Shown here in pieces: positions 1 through 7,169 of a stretch of 10,177 nucleotides of DNA; position 1 is the stretch's first letter, and each line of letters starts with the position of its first letter. Source of the stretch: Candidatus Delongbacteria bacterium (GTDB lineage: Bacteria; UBA4055); contig DMTS01000223.1 of assembly GCA_003477045.1 (NCBI GenBank), forward strand, positions 1-10,177, written 5' to 3'. A model generated the notes under the pieces. It was not told where the DNA came from and searched no databases. It saw nothing but the letters and a program-made list of their open reading frames with translations. A program made the translations under genes and the position numbers.

Positions 1-33
1 TTTAGGTAATAATAAACAATTTTAATACTGAAA

Positions 34-1755
34 TCAATTCATACCGATAGATTTTTTGTTAAAAATAAATCTGTCCCCTTTGCTTTCCGGGCAGAAGAAA
101 TCGGTTTTGACTCCGTCTTTAAGAGCTTCGTCCCTGAAAAGTTTTAAGTTGATTTCAGCACTCCATGCGTGCATAGGAACGGTAATTCCGGGATTAAATT
201 TGTCAATCGCATATTTCACACCTGCTTTTAAAGCTATAGGATCTCTAAAATTGCATCCTGAAACAGGAAAGAAAGCGATATCTGCTTTTCCACAGGTCGA
301 AACCAAATAATCTATTTCTTCGTCAAAAGGTCCGCTCATATCCTGCGTCATATTTGCATGATCTCCAGAATGATAGACCGAAATTCCGTCCGCTTTAACA
401 AAAAAAGCGACTCCGGTGTCCGTTGATGGTATCGTAGTAATATCAACTCCGCCGATAATGAGTTTATTTCTGCCTGTAATAATATTCAGGTTTTTAACAT
501 CTGATTTCGGATCGAATCCTGTCACAAAGCTGATACTTTTACAATCTTTTGCCCAGTCAAATACCGCCGGAAAAAAATGGTCTGCATGTTCGTGCGAAAT
601 GAATACTATGACATTTTGATCTTTTATATCAGCAGGCGTAACATAACCGTTATTGATGTTCGGATTTGAAGGTTTTACCGCCCTTGGGTCTTCAAAATAA
701 TCGAAAATGAGAAGATGATCTTTTGTTTTTACTCCCATTCCGCTGTGAAAGAAATAGAATATCTTAGCATCTCCGCCGGCTAAATCCAGACCTTTATTAA
801 GCCCTGAAGCGTCAATTCTTTCTGCGTTTTTGTTGAGCAGCATTTTCTCTATGCTTTCATTATCATAATAAGACGCATAGAACAGCGGTGTTCTTCCGTT
901 ATCATCTTTTATATTTACATCAGCGCCTTTTTTAATGAGAAAATCCGCAAGTTCCGCATTACCTCTCACACTGGCAAAATGAAGTGTTGTCTTACCTGAT
1001 AATCTGTCTTGAAAATTAACATTTGCCCCGTTCTCTATAAACAGCCTAAGGATTTCGGTATTGCCGCCGCCTATCGCCCATGTAAAAGGGGTCTGGCTGG
1101 CATCGTTCTTTTTATTAACATCATACCCTTTCGAAATGAAGTATTTTAACATCTCAATGTTGCCTCTTCCGGTCGCAATGTGAAGTGGAGTGTTTCCTGC
1201 TCCGGCTTCAAGACCTTTCATATTTACGCCTTTACTTTCCAGATATTTCAGAACTTCGACATTACCGCTGAATACTCCCTCTATAGCTGGTTTTCTTCCG
1301 ATCTTTGAAACAGCGTTAACATCAGCACTTCTTTCAACAAGGTATTTCACGATATCTAGATTTCCTGACATGCAGCCGAAATGAAGCGGAGTTACATCGT
1401 TGTCGTCTTTGTAATTTACATTACTGCCTTTTTCAACAAGCAGTTTTACAATGTCGAAATGGCCTTTAGCCGCCGCATTTTGTAAAGGAGTGCTTCCCTC
1501 TTTATCCTTTGCGCCAACATCAGCTCCTTTTTCCAAAAGATATTTCACGATCTCGAACTTCCCTTCAGCACTGGCAAAGTTCAGCGGTGTGAAATATGTG
1601 TCAATTTTTGATTCAAGAAGACTCCTGTCCCCTTCGATCATCGATCTTACAAGTGTAAGATCACCGTTCGTTACCGCGGTCTTAATATCAGTCAGACCGG
1701 CATTTAATGACAGCGCAAACACTGCTACCAGCGCCGCTACGATTTTTTTCAACAT
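34..1755 (-). CDS. Exported ankyrin-repeat / metallo-beta-lactamase-fold fusion protein
   Basis: 573 residues. Residues 1-19 look like a Sec signal peptide: Lys-Lys after the start, a hydrophobic core, and a likely signal peptidase I site after Ala19 (Leu17-Asn-Ala). Residues 24-318 hold about eight ankyrin repeats of 33-34 residues, each opening with a TPLH-like tetrad (near 56, 89, 122, 155, 189, 222, 256, 289), plus a degenerate N-terminal cap. From about 329 to the end is a UlaG-like metallo-beta-lactamase fold: the entry strand contains HSG at 337-339, then HEHADH at 388-393, HSGD at 462-465 and a late His529 in PMHAW. These supply the usual ligands of a di-metal hydrolase site, so the enzyme is probably active; its substrate is unknown. 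It should act in the periplasm or outside the cell, with the repeats as a protein-binding arm. GGGAGGT at 1761-1767 lies six bases before the ATG and fixes the start. No convincing promoter or downstream terminator was found. The domain calls are firm; the function is open. Confidence 0.9.
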   Translation of the reverse strand: MLKKIVAALVAVFALSLNAGLTDIKTAVTNGDLTLVRSMIEGDRSLLESKIDTYFTPLNFASAEGKFEIVKYLLEKGADVGAKDKEGSTPLQNAAAKGHFDIVKLLVEKGSNVNYKDDNDVTPLHFGCMSGNLDIVKYLVERSADVNAVSKIGRKPAIEGVFSGNVEVLKYLESKGVNMKGLEAGAGNTPLHIATGRGNIEMLKYFISKGYDVNKKNDASQTPFTWAIGGGNTEILRLFIENGANVNFQDRLSGKTTLHFASVRGNAELADFLIKKGADVNIKDDNGRTPLFYASYYDNESIEKMLLNKNAERIDASGLNKGLDLAGGDAKIFYFFHSGMGVKTKDHLLIFDYFEDPRAVKPSNPNINNGYVTPADIKDQNVIVFISHEHADHFFPAVFDWAKDCKSISFVTGFDPKSDVKNLNIITGRNKLIIGGVDITTIPSTDTGVAFFVKADGISVYHSGDHANMTQDMSGPFDEEIDYLVSTCGKADIAFFPVSGCNFRDPIALKAGVKYAIDKFNPGITVPMHAWSAEINLKLFRDEALKDGVKTDFFCPESKGDRFIFNKKSIGMN

Positions 1756-1774
1756 AATAAACCTCCCGTTTTTT

Positions 1775-1789
1775 ACTTTTGATAAAAGT
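1775..1789. repeat. Short perfect inverted repeat upstream of the ankyrin gene
   Basis: ACTTTT-GAT-AAAAGT is a perfect six-base dyad with a three-base centre, 8 bases upstream of the Shine-Dalgarno of the ankyrin/metallo-hydrolase gene. It lacks the GC-rich stem and T-run of a terminator on either strand. It could be an operator, or chance in AT-rich DNA. Confidence 0.3.
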
Positions 1790-1836
1790 TAACACGGTTT
1801 TGAATAAATCACTTGTAAAATCCGATAAAAGGCTAT

Positions 1837-2766
1837 TTAAGAGGTATGAACTGAAGAACCTTGTCTTATTCCGTTTTCTTTAAAATACTTGAATATCTTG
1901 TCCTGCAAGCCGGTTTTATTGGAACACCAGAGTGGTGCGATAAGGTCTTTTGAAGGCGCGTCTGTGTAGAGCCTGTGAATAACAATATCTTTTTTCAGAT
2001 GCCGGATAAGAATTCCGAGTCTTCTGAAATACTCATTTTCAGACAGGATTTCAGGCGCGTTATTTTCATTGTATAGCTTTTCCAGCCTTGTATTCTTGAG
2101 AACTGTAAGCTGATGTATCTTAATTCCATTAATTTTGCCGGAATTTATGAAACGGGCAAGTTCAATTATGCTTTCGTCAGTTTCATTCGGCAGACCTAGA
2201 ATGATGTGAGCGACGATATCAAATCCATAACCTGAAATAAGTTCAACAGCATCCGTAAATTGCTTTACCGTATGTCCTCTGACTATCCATTCAAGGTCAC
2301 TTTCATTTATCGTCTGAAGTCCCAGCTCTATAGTTACATCGGTATCAAGCGACTTGAGAATATCAAGTTCAGTTTTAGAGACCGCATCCGGTCTTGTCGA
2401 GACTGAAATTCCGACAATGTCAGGATGAGAGACAGCTTTTTCGTAAAGCTGCTTCAGATAGCTTGAACTGTCATTTATCTTGTGCGACGGATATGTTGAG
2501 GAGTAATCCTGAAAGTATGCAATAAAAGCTTCAGCTCCGTTGCGTTCCTTAAGGTATTTCATGTGCTGTTCGATGTCATTGTTATCTTCGAGGTCGATAT
2601 AAGGTTCAAGAGCTTTCATATTGCAGTAAATACAGCCTTCATTTCCGACAGTGCCGTCGATGTTCGGGCAGGTAAAATCACCGTGCATTATGATTTTGAA
2701 GATCTTTTTTCCGTATTTCTGTTTCCAATGGTCGCCTATTCTGTTAATTAGATAAGAATAATCCAT
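1837..2766 (-). CDS. Radical SAM protein, TIGR01212/YhcC family
   Basis: 309 residues, the usual size for the family. The 4Fe-4S/SAM cluster motif has the wide spacing typical of YhcC proteins: Cys33-x11-Cys45-x2-Cys48, within FTCPN...GCIYCN. Further landmarks are VSTRPD (122-127), ELGLQT (147-152), a VRGHT segment (162-166) and GLPNET (191-196), all typical of the SAM-binding half-barrel and the C-terminal part of this family. The reaction of YhcC proteins is not established; members group near Elp3/HemN-like radical SAM enzymes. The gene starts at the last base of the upstream U32 stop (TGATG), and AAGG lies 8 bases before the ATG, so translation is probably coupled. Family assignment is firm; substrate unknown. 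Confidence 0.93.
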   Translation of the reverse strand: MDYSYLINRIGDHWKQKYGKKIFKIIMHGDFTCPNIDGTVGNEGCIYCNMKALEPYIDLEDNNDIEQHMKYLKERNGAEAFIAYFQDYSSTYPSHKINDSSSYLKQLYEKAVSHPDIVGISVSTRPDAVSKTELDILKSLDTDVTIELGLQTINESDLEWIVRGHTVKQFTDAVELISGYGFDIVAHIILGLPNETDESIIELARFINSGKINGIKIHQLTVLKNTRLEKLYNENNAPEILSENEYFRRLGILIRHLKKDIVIHRLYTDAPSKDLIAPLWCSNKTGLQDKIFKYFKENGIRQGSSVHTS

Positions 2767-4805
2767 CAGAACAGCCTTCTCTTCAGATTGAAGTTCAGAC
2801 CGGGGAATTTTGAAGGGTCTTTCTTCAGATTCTGAAATTTATTCAGAATGTCAGTTTCGCCGGAAAGGTCTATTATGATCTCATGCACTTTCAAAAAAGA
2901 AAGGTCGATATCGTGGATAGTAAAATAATTATCTGAGCTGAATATGCTAATATCGTTGAATTTAATAACCGTAAATTTGTAATTTTCCCGTTCTGTGAAT
3001 GCTGTTCCTTCATTGAAGTTATCAGACGCGGCTCTCGTATAGAACAACGGGATCTTCGAAAATATAGTCATTCTTAAAGGCAGGGAAGAGTTCTTTAATC
3101 CTTCAAGGGTTTCAGTATCGGCCTCAAACGGAATGTGAGCTGAAGCCAGTCCGAGCTGTTTGAGCTGCCTGACCGCTATGAAATTATAAGGCGACAGGCC
3201 GGGTCCGCAATCGATCTTCTTTGATGTTGCTTTAAGAAGCCTTAAATGGCCTAAGTCATTTGCTTCATAAGAAATATTATTTGTATGCTCAAGGGCTGAA
3301 ACAATTTTATTATAGTCCTCAAGATCCTTCTCAAAAAGGATCGGGAAAACCGAAATTTCCACTCGGGTCTTATTTGAAAGTTCTTTGATCTTATTGATAT
3401 GAGATGAACGCGCAAAATTAACAATAACCTTTTTAATGTCGAGCTCTTTGATCTTATCAGCTATCTGATCGATATCTTCAGCATTTATCTTCAGAATATT
3501 TGCGTTTTGGAAGCTGACTTCGATTGAATTCTTGCTATCCGGGTCCGGATTGTTCAGCTCATGTTCAAGTTTAACAGGAAGTTTTATATTCTTGAGGAAC
3601 TTGCTTTCTTTTCTGCTCATTGGAGCTATAATAGCACCAAGATCTGAAACTATGTTCTTCAGCTGTGATTTTGCTATTAGGATGTCATCGTTCAGGCTGA
3701 TCCTGTTAAGATAGAGGTTCCCGAACGAAACATCTTTTAACCTGCTTTCGAGTTCGGAAAGAGGAACGCCTCTGCTCTTGTTCACTACCTTTTTGATCTT
3801 GGTAGTATAATCGGCATCCCCGAATTCTGTAAGGATCTTCATGCTGATATTCTCACTCGCGGTTATTCTAAGATCATAACCGTTATGTCTGATCCTGCGG
3901 TCGTCAGGCGCGGATTTTATCACATTTGTAACTGTTCCTGAATTTTTACTTGTGATCAGATCGTTAAGTCCGCTGTAAAATCCGCCGCCCTGTTCCCTTC
4001 CAGTAAAACGGGAAGCGTCCGCGCCGACAGATTCTTTTTGATCCAGCAGATTTCTATAGAACCGGGTGATCTCTCCCACCCATTCCGCGCTTTTAAGCCT
4101 GCCCTCAATTTTAAGTGCTGAAATACCTATTTCTGCAAGTTCAGACAGCTTTTCAGAAAGATTTATGTCTTTCATAGAAAAGCAGGGAGAAAAATCCTCC
4201 GAACCTTCCTGCGCGAATTTGAACCTGCAGGGCGCCTGACAGCTGCCCCTGTTCGCGGATTTTCCGCCAAACCAGCTTGACATAAGACATTTACCAGAAA
4301 ATGAAAAGCACATTGAACCCTGTACGAACATCTCTCTTTCAGGAAAGTAGGGCTTGTTAAGGACTTTCAGTTCTTCTTTATTTAGTTCACGGGCAAGCAC
4401 GACCCTTGAAGCCCCAAGATTTTCCGCTTCGGTTAATGCAGCGGAATTAGCTATTCCGAACTGGGTGCTGAGATGAAATTCAAAAGGAGCAAAATATTTT
4501 TCGATCAGATAAACAAGCGCCATGTCTTTAACTATAACCGCATCGGCCTTTAAGTTTTTCAGGTAATTTAATATCTTTGAAGCATCTTCAAGCTCAGATG
4601 ATTTAAGATCTATATTCAGTGTAATATAAACCCTAACTCTTTTAGAGTGAGCATATGCGATAATTTCTGGGATCTCATCAAAAGAAAAATTTCTTGCGGG
4701 TTTTCTTGCGTTAAAAACGCTCAAACCAAGATAAACGGAATCCGCGCCGCTTTCTACGGCGGCAAAAAAAGCTTCCTTATTTCCCGCCGGCGACAATAAT
4801 TCCAT
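2766..4805 (-). CDS. Two-barrel U32 family protein (peptidase U32 / RNA-hydroxylase-like)
   Basis: 679 residues. The N-terminal barrel opens with ELLSPAGN at 2-9. Residues 158-176 match the U32 signature (E-x-F-x2-G-S-M-C-x6-C-x2-S), and KIEGR at 232-236 is the usual following block. Cysteines 166, 173, 189, 193 and 208 are candidate iron-sulfur ligands; characterised relatives (RlhA, TrhP, UbiU/UbiV) use a four-Cys cluster and hydroxylate RNA or ubiquinone precursors, so an oxygen-independent hydroxylase role is likelier than the historic collagenase label. A beta-rich linker (about 285-410) is followed by a second, cysteine-poor barrel-like segment (about 425-600) echoing the first. No clear Shine-Dalgarno precedes the ATG, but no other in-frame Met lies near, and the biotin-carrier stop is 21 bases upstream. 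The stop overlaps the start of the radical SAM gene by one base. Substrate is not deducible. Confidence 0.9.
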   Translation of the reverse strand: MELLSPAGNKEAFFAAVESGADSVYLGLSVFNARKPARNFSFDEIPEIIAYAHSKRVRVYITLNIDLKSSELEDASKILNYLKNLKADAVIVKDMALVYLIEKYFAPFEFHLSTQFGIANSAALTEAENLGASRVVLARELNKEELKVLNKPYFPEREMFVQGSMCFSFSGKCLMSSWFGGKSANRGSCQAPCRFKFAQEGSEDFSPCFSMKDINLSEKLSELAEIGISALKIEGRLKSAEWVGEITRFYRNLLDQKESVGADASRFTGREQGGGFYSGLNDLITSKNSGTVTNVIKSAPDDRRIRHNGYDLRITASENISMKILTEFGDADYTTKIKKVVNKSRGVPLSELESRLKDVSFGNLYLNRISLNDDILIAKSQLKNIVSDLGAIIAPMSRKESKFLKNIKLPVKLEHELNNPDPDSKNSIEVSFQNANILKINAEDIDQIADKIKELDIKKVIVNFARSSHINKIKELSNKTRVEISVFPILFEKDLEDYNKIVSALEHTNNISYEANDLGHLRLLKATSKKIDCGPGLSPYNFIAVRQLKQLGLASAHIPFEADTETLEGLKNSSLPLRMTIFSKIPLFYTRAASDNFNEGTAFTERENYKFTVIKFNDISIFSSDNYFTIHDIDLSFLKVHEIIIDLSGETDILNKFQNLKKDPSKFPGLNFNLKRRLF

Positions 4806-4826
4806 AATTACAGGACTGCTATTAAT

Positions 4827-5261
4827 TTATTTATGCGGTCTTACTTTGTACTTGATCAAAAGCTGGTTTTTTTCAACTGACTCGCCCGCTTTAACAAAAA
4901 CATCCTCGATAAGAATATCATCGTTAAGAACGATCTCATTTATCATTTTCATAGCTTCAAAAGTGATAAGTAATTTACCGGCTTTTACTTTTTTACCCTT
5001 TTTTGTATAAACCTTAATGATCTGTCCCGGAATGAATGCTCTGATCTCGACATTTTTCGGTTTGGGTTTATAACCTCGGGAAGCCAGAAATTTATTGGTA
5101 AAATTTGTATGATACTGACCGTTGTCAACATTTATTATATCATTTTCGGTATAAACAGGTTCTTCAGAAATAATTTCTTCAGGTTGAGCAGGTTTAACCT
5201 GTTTCTTTTCAGTTTCAGCTTTTGCTTTTTCAGTATCTTTTATATTTTCATCATTTTCCAT
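4827..5261 (-). CDS. Biotin carboxyl carrier protein of an acyl-CoA carboxylase/decarboxylase
   Basis: 144 residues from the chosen start. An N-terminal charged, Lys/Glu-rich segment with KPAQPEE (about residues 1-37) resembles a flexible linker. A short conserved-looking segment follows (YHTNFTNKF near 50-58), then a biotinyl/lipoyl domain from about 70 to 140. The biotin-attachment motif EAMKM is present, with biotin on its Lys (residue 105 here). It ferries the carboxyl group to or from the carboxyltransferase encoded 33 bases upstream. An in-frame ATG lies four codons earlier (5271-5273) but has no ribosome site, whereas AAGG at 5267-5270 is five bases from the ATG at 5259-5261; hence this start. 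There is no transmembrane segment, unlike oxaloacetate decarboxylase gamma chains. The architecture resembles the short carriers paired with carboxyltransferases in FCB-type bacteria. Confidence 0.9.
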   Translation of the reverse strand: MENDENIKDTEKAKAETEKKQVKPAQPEEIISEEPVYTENDIINVDNGQYHTNFTNKFLASRGYKPKPKNVEIRAFIPGQIIKVYTKKGKKVKAGKLLITFEAMKMINEIVLNDDILIEDVFVKAGESVEKNQLLIKYKVRPHK

Positions 5262-5266
5262 ATCAG

Positions 5267-5270
5267 CCTT
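5267..5270 (-). promoter_or_regulatory. Shine-Dalgarno deciding the biotin-carrier start
   Basis: AAGG on the minus strand, five bases before the ATG at 5259-5261. The alternative ATG at 5271-5273 is preceded only by an A-rich stretch without purine complementarity to the 16S tail. The difference is only four residues. Confidence 0.45.
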
Positions 5271-5294
5271 CATTAATTGTTTTTTACGACCGTT

Positions 5295-6833
5295 TTAAAG
5301 CGGTATCGAGTCGTGCTTATGAAGTTTCTTTGGTTTTTCTTTGGTTTTCGCAAGTTCAAACGAAGCGATTATCTTATCTCTTGTCTCTTCAGGTGTAATA
5401 ACGGCGTCAACATAAGCTTTTGAAGCAGCATTATATGGATTAGAATACTTCTCCTTGTATTCTTCGATCTTGGTTTTTCTGACTTCATCTGGATTTTTTG
5501 CTTCTGCTATTTCTTTTGCAAAAACTAAATTGCATGCACCTTCAGGACCCATTACGGCTATTTCAGCCGTTGGCCATGCGTAAACGAAATCCGTTCTCAG
5601 GTGTTTAGATGCCATAGCGATATAACCGCCGCCATAAGCTTTCCTGATTATAACCGTAACTGTCGGAACAGTTGCTTCGGAATATGCGAAAAGTAATTTT
5701 GCGCCGTGTCTTATAACACCGTAGTGTTCCTGATCAATTCCGGGCAGGTAACCGGGCAGATCAACCAGCGTTAGGATAGGTATTCCGAACGAGTCACAGA
5801 ATCTTACAAATCTTGCTGCTTTATCGCTTGAATCAACATCAAGAACCCCTGCGAGATATTTCGGATTGTTGGCAACTATGCCTACAGGTTTACCGTCCAT
5901 CCTTGCAAATCCGACAGTAATGTTGGGGGCATACATTTTCTGAACTTCAAAGAAAATAGATTCATCAACAAGAAGTTCTATTAGATCTTTCACGTCATAA
6001 GAAAATTTTGCGTCATTCGGTAACACTTTTATTATATCTTTTTTGCTTTTCGGAGGGTGAGGTTTTGTTTCCGGAAGAGGTTTATCCCAAGCTGAAGGTA
6101 GAAAACTGAGCAGTTCTCTGATCTGACCAAGTGTTTCTTTCTCGGATTCTCCGAAGAAATGAGCATTTCCGGTGATCTCGTTATGAACACGGGCTCCTCC
6201 GAGACTTTCGGCATCAATTTTTTCATTCAGAACAGATTCGATAATTTTCGGACCGGTTATGAACATCTGTGATAATTTGTCAACCATAAAAACGAAGTCG
6301 GTTATCGCCGGTGAGTAAACCGCTCCACCTGCGCAGGGTCCCATTATTACCGAAATTTGGGGAATTTTTCCGCTGTTTATCGTGTTTCTGTAAAATATTT
6401 CACCGTATCCGGCAAGAGAGTCTACACCTTCTTCGACTCGTGCACCGCCTGAGTCGTTTATTCCGATTATCGGCATTCCCATGCTCGATGCAATATCCAT
6501 AACTTTTGTTATTTTAGCTGCATGCATCTTACCCAAAGATCCGCCGGCTACAGTGAAATCCTGCGCGAAAATGCATACGGGCCTTCCGTCTATTTTGCCG
6601 AAACCTGTAACAACTCCGTCACCGGCAAGTTTCTGCTTGTCCAGTCCGAAATCCCGGGCCTGATGCTCAACGAACAGATCAATTTCATTAAAAGTGTTTT
6701 TATCGAGAAGATATTCTATCCTTTCCCTCGCGGTCATGAGGCCTTTTTCTTTTCTTTTAACTATCTTGTCTTCTCCGCCGCCCTTCTCAAGATGTCTCAT
6801 TTTTGCAACAAGAAGTTTTACTTTTTCAAGCAT
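5295..6833 (-). CDS. Acyl-CoA carboxyltransferase (methylmalonyl-CoA decarboxylase alpha / propionyl-CoA carboxylase beta type)
   Basis: 512 residues, full length for the family. It transfers a carboxyl group between biotin on the carrier protein and an acyl-CoA, via two crotonase-fold halves (about 25-255 and 275-500). Visible landmarks are NDSGGARVEEG (126-136), the first oxyanion loop GPCAGGAVYSP (165-175), DLPGYLPG (358-365) and the second loop RKAYGGGYIAM (397-407). The residue after Tyr404 is Ile405; Streptomyces PccB has an Asp (Asp422) there that shapes propionyl-CoA preference, so substrate should not be named from homology alone. The C-terminus ends in SIPL, like the GNIPL tail of relatives. 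GGAGG at 6839-6843 lies five bases before the ATG. It heads the minus-strand gene group, with the biotin carrier next. No biotin carboxylase and no sodium-pumping membrane subunit lie in the window, so carboxylase and decarboxylase roles are both possible. Confidence 0.93.
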   Translation of the reverse strand: MLEKVKLLVAKMRHLEKGGGEDKIVKRKEKGLMTARERIEYLLDKNTFNEIDLFVEHQARDFGLDKQKLAGDGVVTGFGKIDGRPVCIFAQDFTVAGGSLGKMHAAKITKVMDIASSMGMPIIGINDSGGARVEEGVDSLAGYGEIFYRNTINSGKIPQISVIMGPCAGGAVYSPAITDFVFMVDKLSQMFITGPKIIESVLNEKIDAESLGGARVHNEITGNAHFFGESEKETLGQIRELLSFLPSAWDKPLPETKPHPPKSKKDIIKVLPNDAKFSYDVKDLIELLVDESIFFEVQKMYAPNITVGFARMDGKPVGIVANNPKYLAGVLDVDSSDKAARFVRFCDSFGIPILTLVDLPGYLPGIDQEHYGVIRHGAKLLFAYSEATVPTVTVIIRKAYGGGYIAMASKHLRTDFVYAWPTAEIAVMGPEGACNLVFAKEIAEAKNPDEVRKTKIEEYKEKYSNPYNAASKAYVDAVITPEETRDKIIASFELAKTKEKPKKLHKHDSIPL

Positions 6834-6861
6834 TTAGTCCTCCGGCTCATTTATTGATTTA

Positions 6862-6875
6862 CCGAACTGTTTCGG
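6862..6875 (-). other. Small hairpin in the carboxylase operon leader
   Basis: CCGAA and TTCGG form a perfect five-base stem around a four-base loop. It lies 28 bases before the carboxyltransferase start, at about the 5' end of the mRNA if the candidate promoter at 6882-6910 is right. It has no T-run, so it is not a terminator; it could protect the transcript's 5' end. Confidence 0.35.
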
Positions 6876-6881
6876 CAACAT

Positions 6882-6910
6882 AATTTAAGTTATATTTTTT
6901 ACAAACGCAA
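6882..6910 (-). promoter_or_regulatory. Candidate promoter of the carboxylase / U32 / radical SAM operon
   Basis: On the minus strand, TTGCGT (6905-6910) and TAAATT (6882-6887) are separated by 17 bases. The -10 matches the consensus at four of six positions, so this is weaker than the plus-strand promoters nearby. It would start transcription near 6875, giving a leader of roughly 40 bases. Confidence 0.4.
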
Positions 6911-6918
6911 TTTTTTTA

Positions 6919-6934
6919 TGATATCAAAATATCA
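6919..6934. repeat. Perfect dyad between divergent promoters (possible operator)
   Basis: TGATAT-CAAA-ATATCA is a perfect six-base inverted repeat. It ends one base before the -35 of the tRNA-Leu promoter and lies 8 bases upstream of the candidate -35 of the carboxylase operon. The position suits a regulator-binding site, but the sequence is AT-rich and chance is not excluded. Confidence 0.3.
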
Positions 6935-6935
6935 C

Positions 6936-6964
6936 TTGACATTGAAAAGACGAATAACTATATT
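6936..6964 (+). promoter_or_regulatory. Sigma-70-type promoter of tRNA-Leu
   Basis: A perfect TTGACA -35 (6936-6941), a 17-base spacer and TATATT -10 (6959-6964). Transcription would begin near 6971, about five bases before the mature tRNA 5' end. Confidence 0.85.
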
Positions 6965-6975
6965 TGCGCTGTTTT

Positions 6976-7057
6976 GCGGGTATGGTGGAACTGGCAGACA
7001 CGCCAGACTTAGGATCTGGTGCCTTACGGTGTGGGGGTTCAAATCCCTCTATCCGCA
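6976..7057 (+). tRNA. trnL-UAG: tRNA-Leu, anticodon UAG
   Basis: An 82-base class II tRNA. The acceptor stem pairs GCGGGTA with TATCCGC (one G-U), with discriminator A at 7057. The anticodon stem CCAGA/TCTGG encloses CTTAGGA, giving anticodon TAG, which reads CUN leucine codons. A long variable arm (around GCC-TTAC-GGT) is typical of tRNA-Leu. The T stem is GGGGG/CCCTC with the TTCAAAT loop. The terminal CCA is not encoded (the DNA reads CAA after the discriminator) and must be added after transcription. It has its own consensus promoter and terminator, so it is a single-gene unit. Confidence 0.97.
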
Positions 7058-7061
7058 CAAA

Positions 7062-7087
7062 AGAACGGTTTTCGGACCGTTTTTTTA
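7062..7087 (+). terminator. Intrinsic terminator of tRNA-Leu
   Basis: AACGGT (7064-7069) pairs with ACCGTT (7076-7081) around a six-base loop, followed by a run of T to 7086. It lies directly after the tRNA. Confidence 0.8.
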
Positions 7088-7140
7088 TTTCAGACAGAAA
7101 TTCAACAAATAATATAAATAAATTAATGTTAAGATTTTAC

Positions 7141-7169
7141 TTGACCGGTTATAATACGCAATTTATATT
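7141..7169 (+). promoter_or_regulatory. Promoter of the glutamate dehydrogenase gene
   Basis: TTGACC -35 (7141-7146), 17-base spacer, TATATT -10 (7164-7169), the same layout as the tRNA-Leu promoter. It predicts a start near 7176 and a leader of about 64 bases. A TATAAT at 7150-7155 lies inside the spacer but has no matching -35. Confidence 0.7.

Noticed and set aside
1..33. Possible terminator after the ankyrin/metallo-hydrolase gene.
   Set aside because: No inverted repeat or minus-strand T-run is present in these 33 bases; a terminator may lie beyond the window.
1451..1792. 113-residue plus-strand open frame opposite the ankyrin repeats.
   Set aside because: It is an antisense shadow of a repetitive coding region; its own repeat-like pattern (YFTIS...) simply mirrors the ankyrin repeats.
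6522..6857. 111-residue plus-strand open frame opposite the start of the carboxyltransferase gene.
   Set aside because: It lies antisense to a clearly conserved enzyme and has no recognisable domain.
7150..7155. Perfect TATAAT upstream of the glutamate dehydrogenase gene.
   Set aside because: No reasonable -35 lies 16-18 bases upstream (TGTTAA at best), and it falls inside the spacer of the better TTGACC-N17-TATATT promoter.
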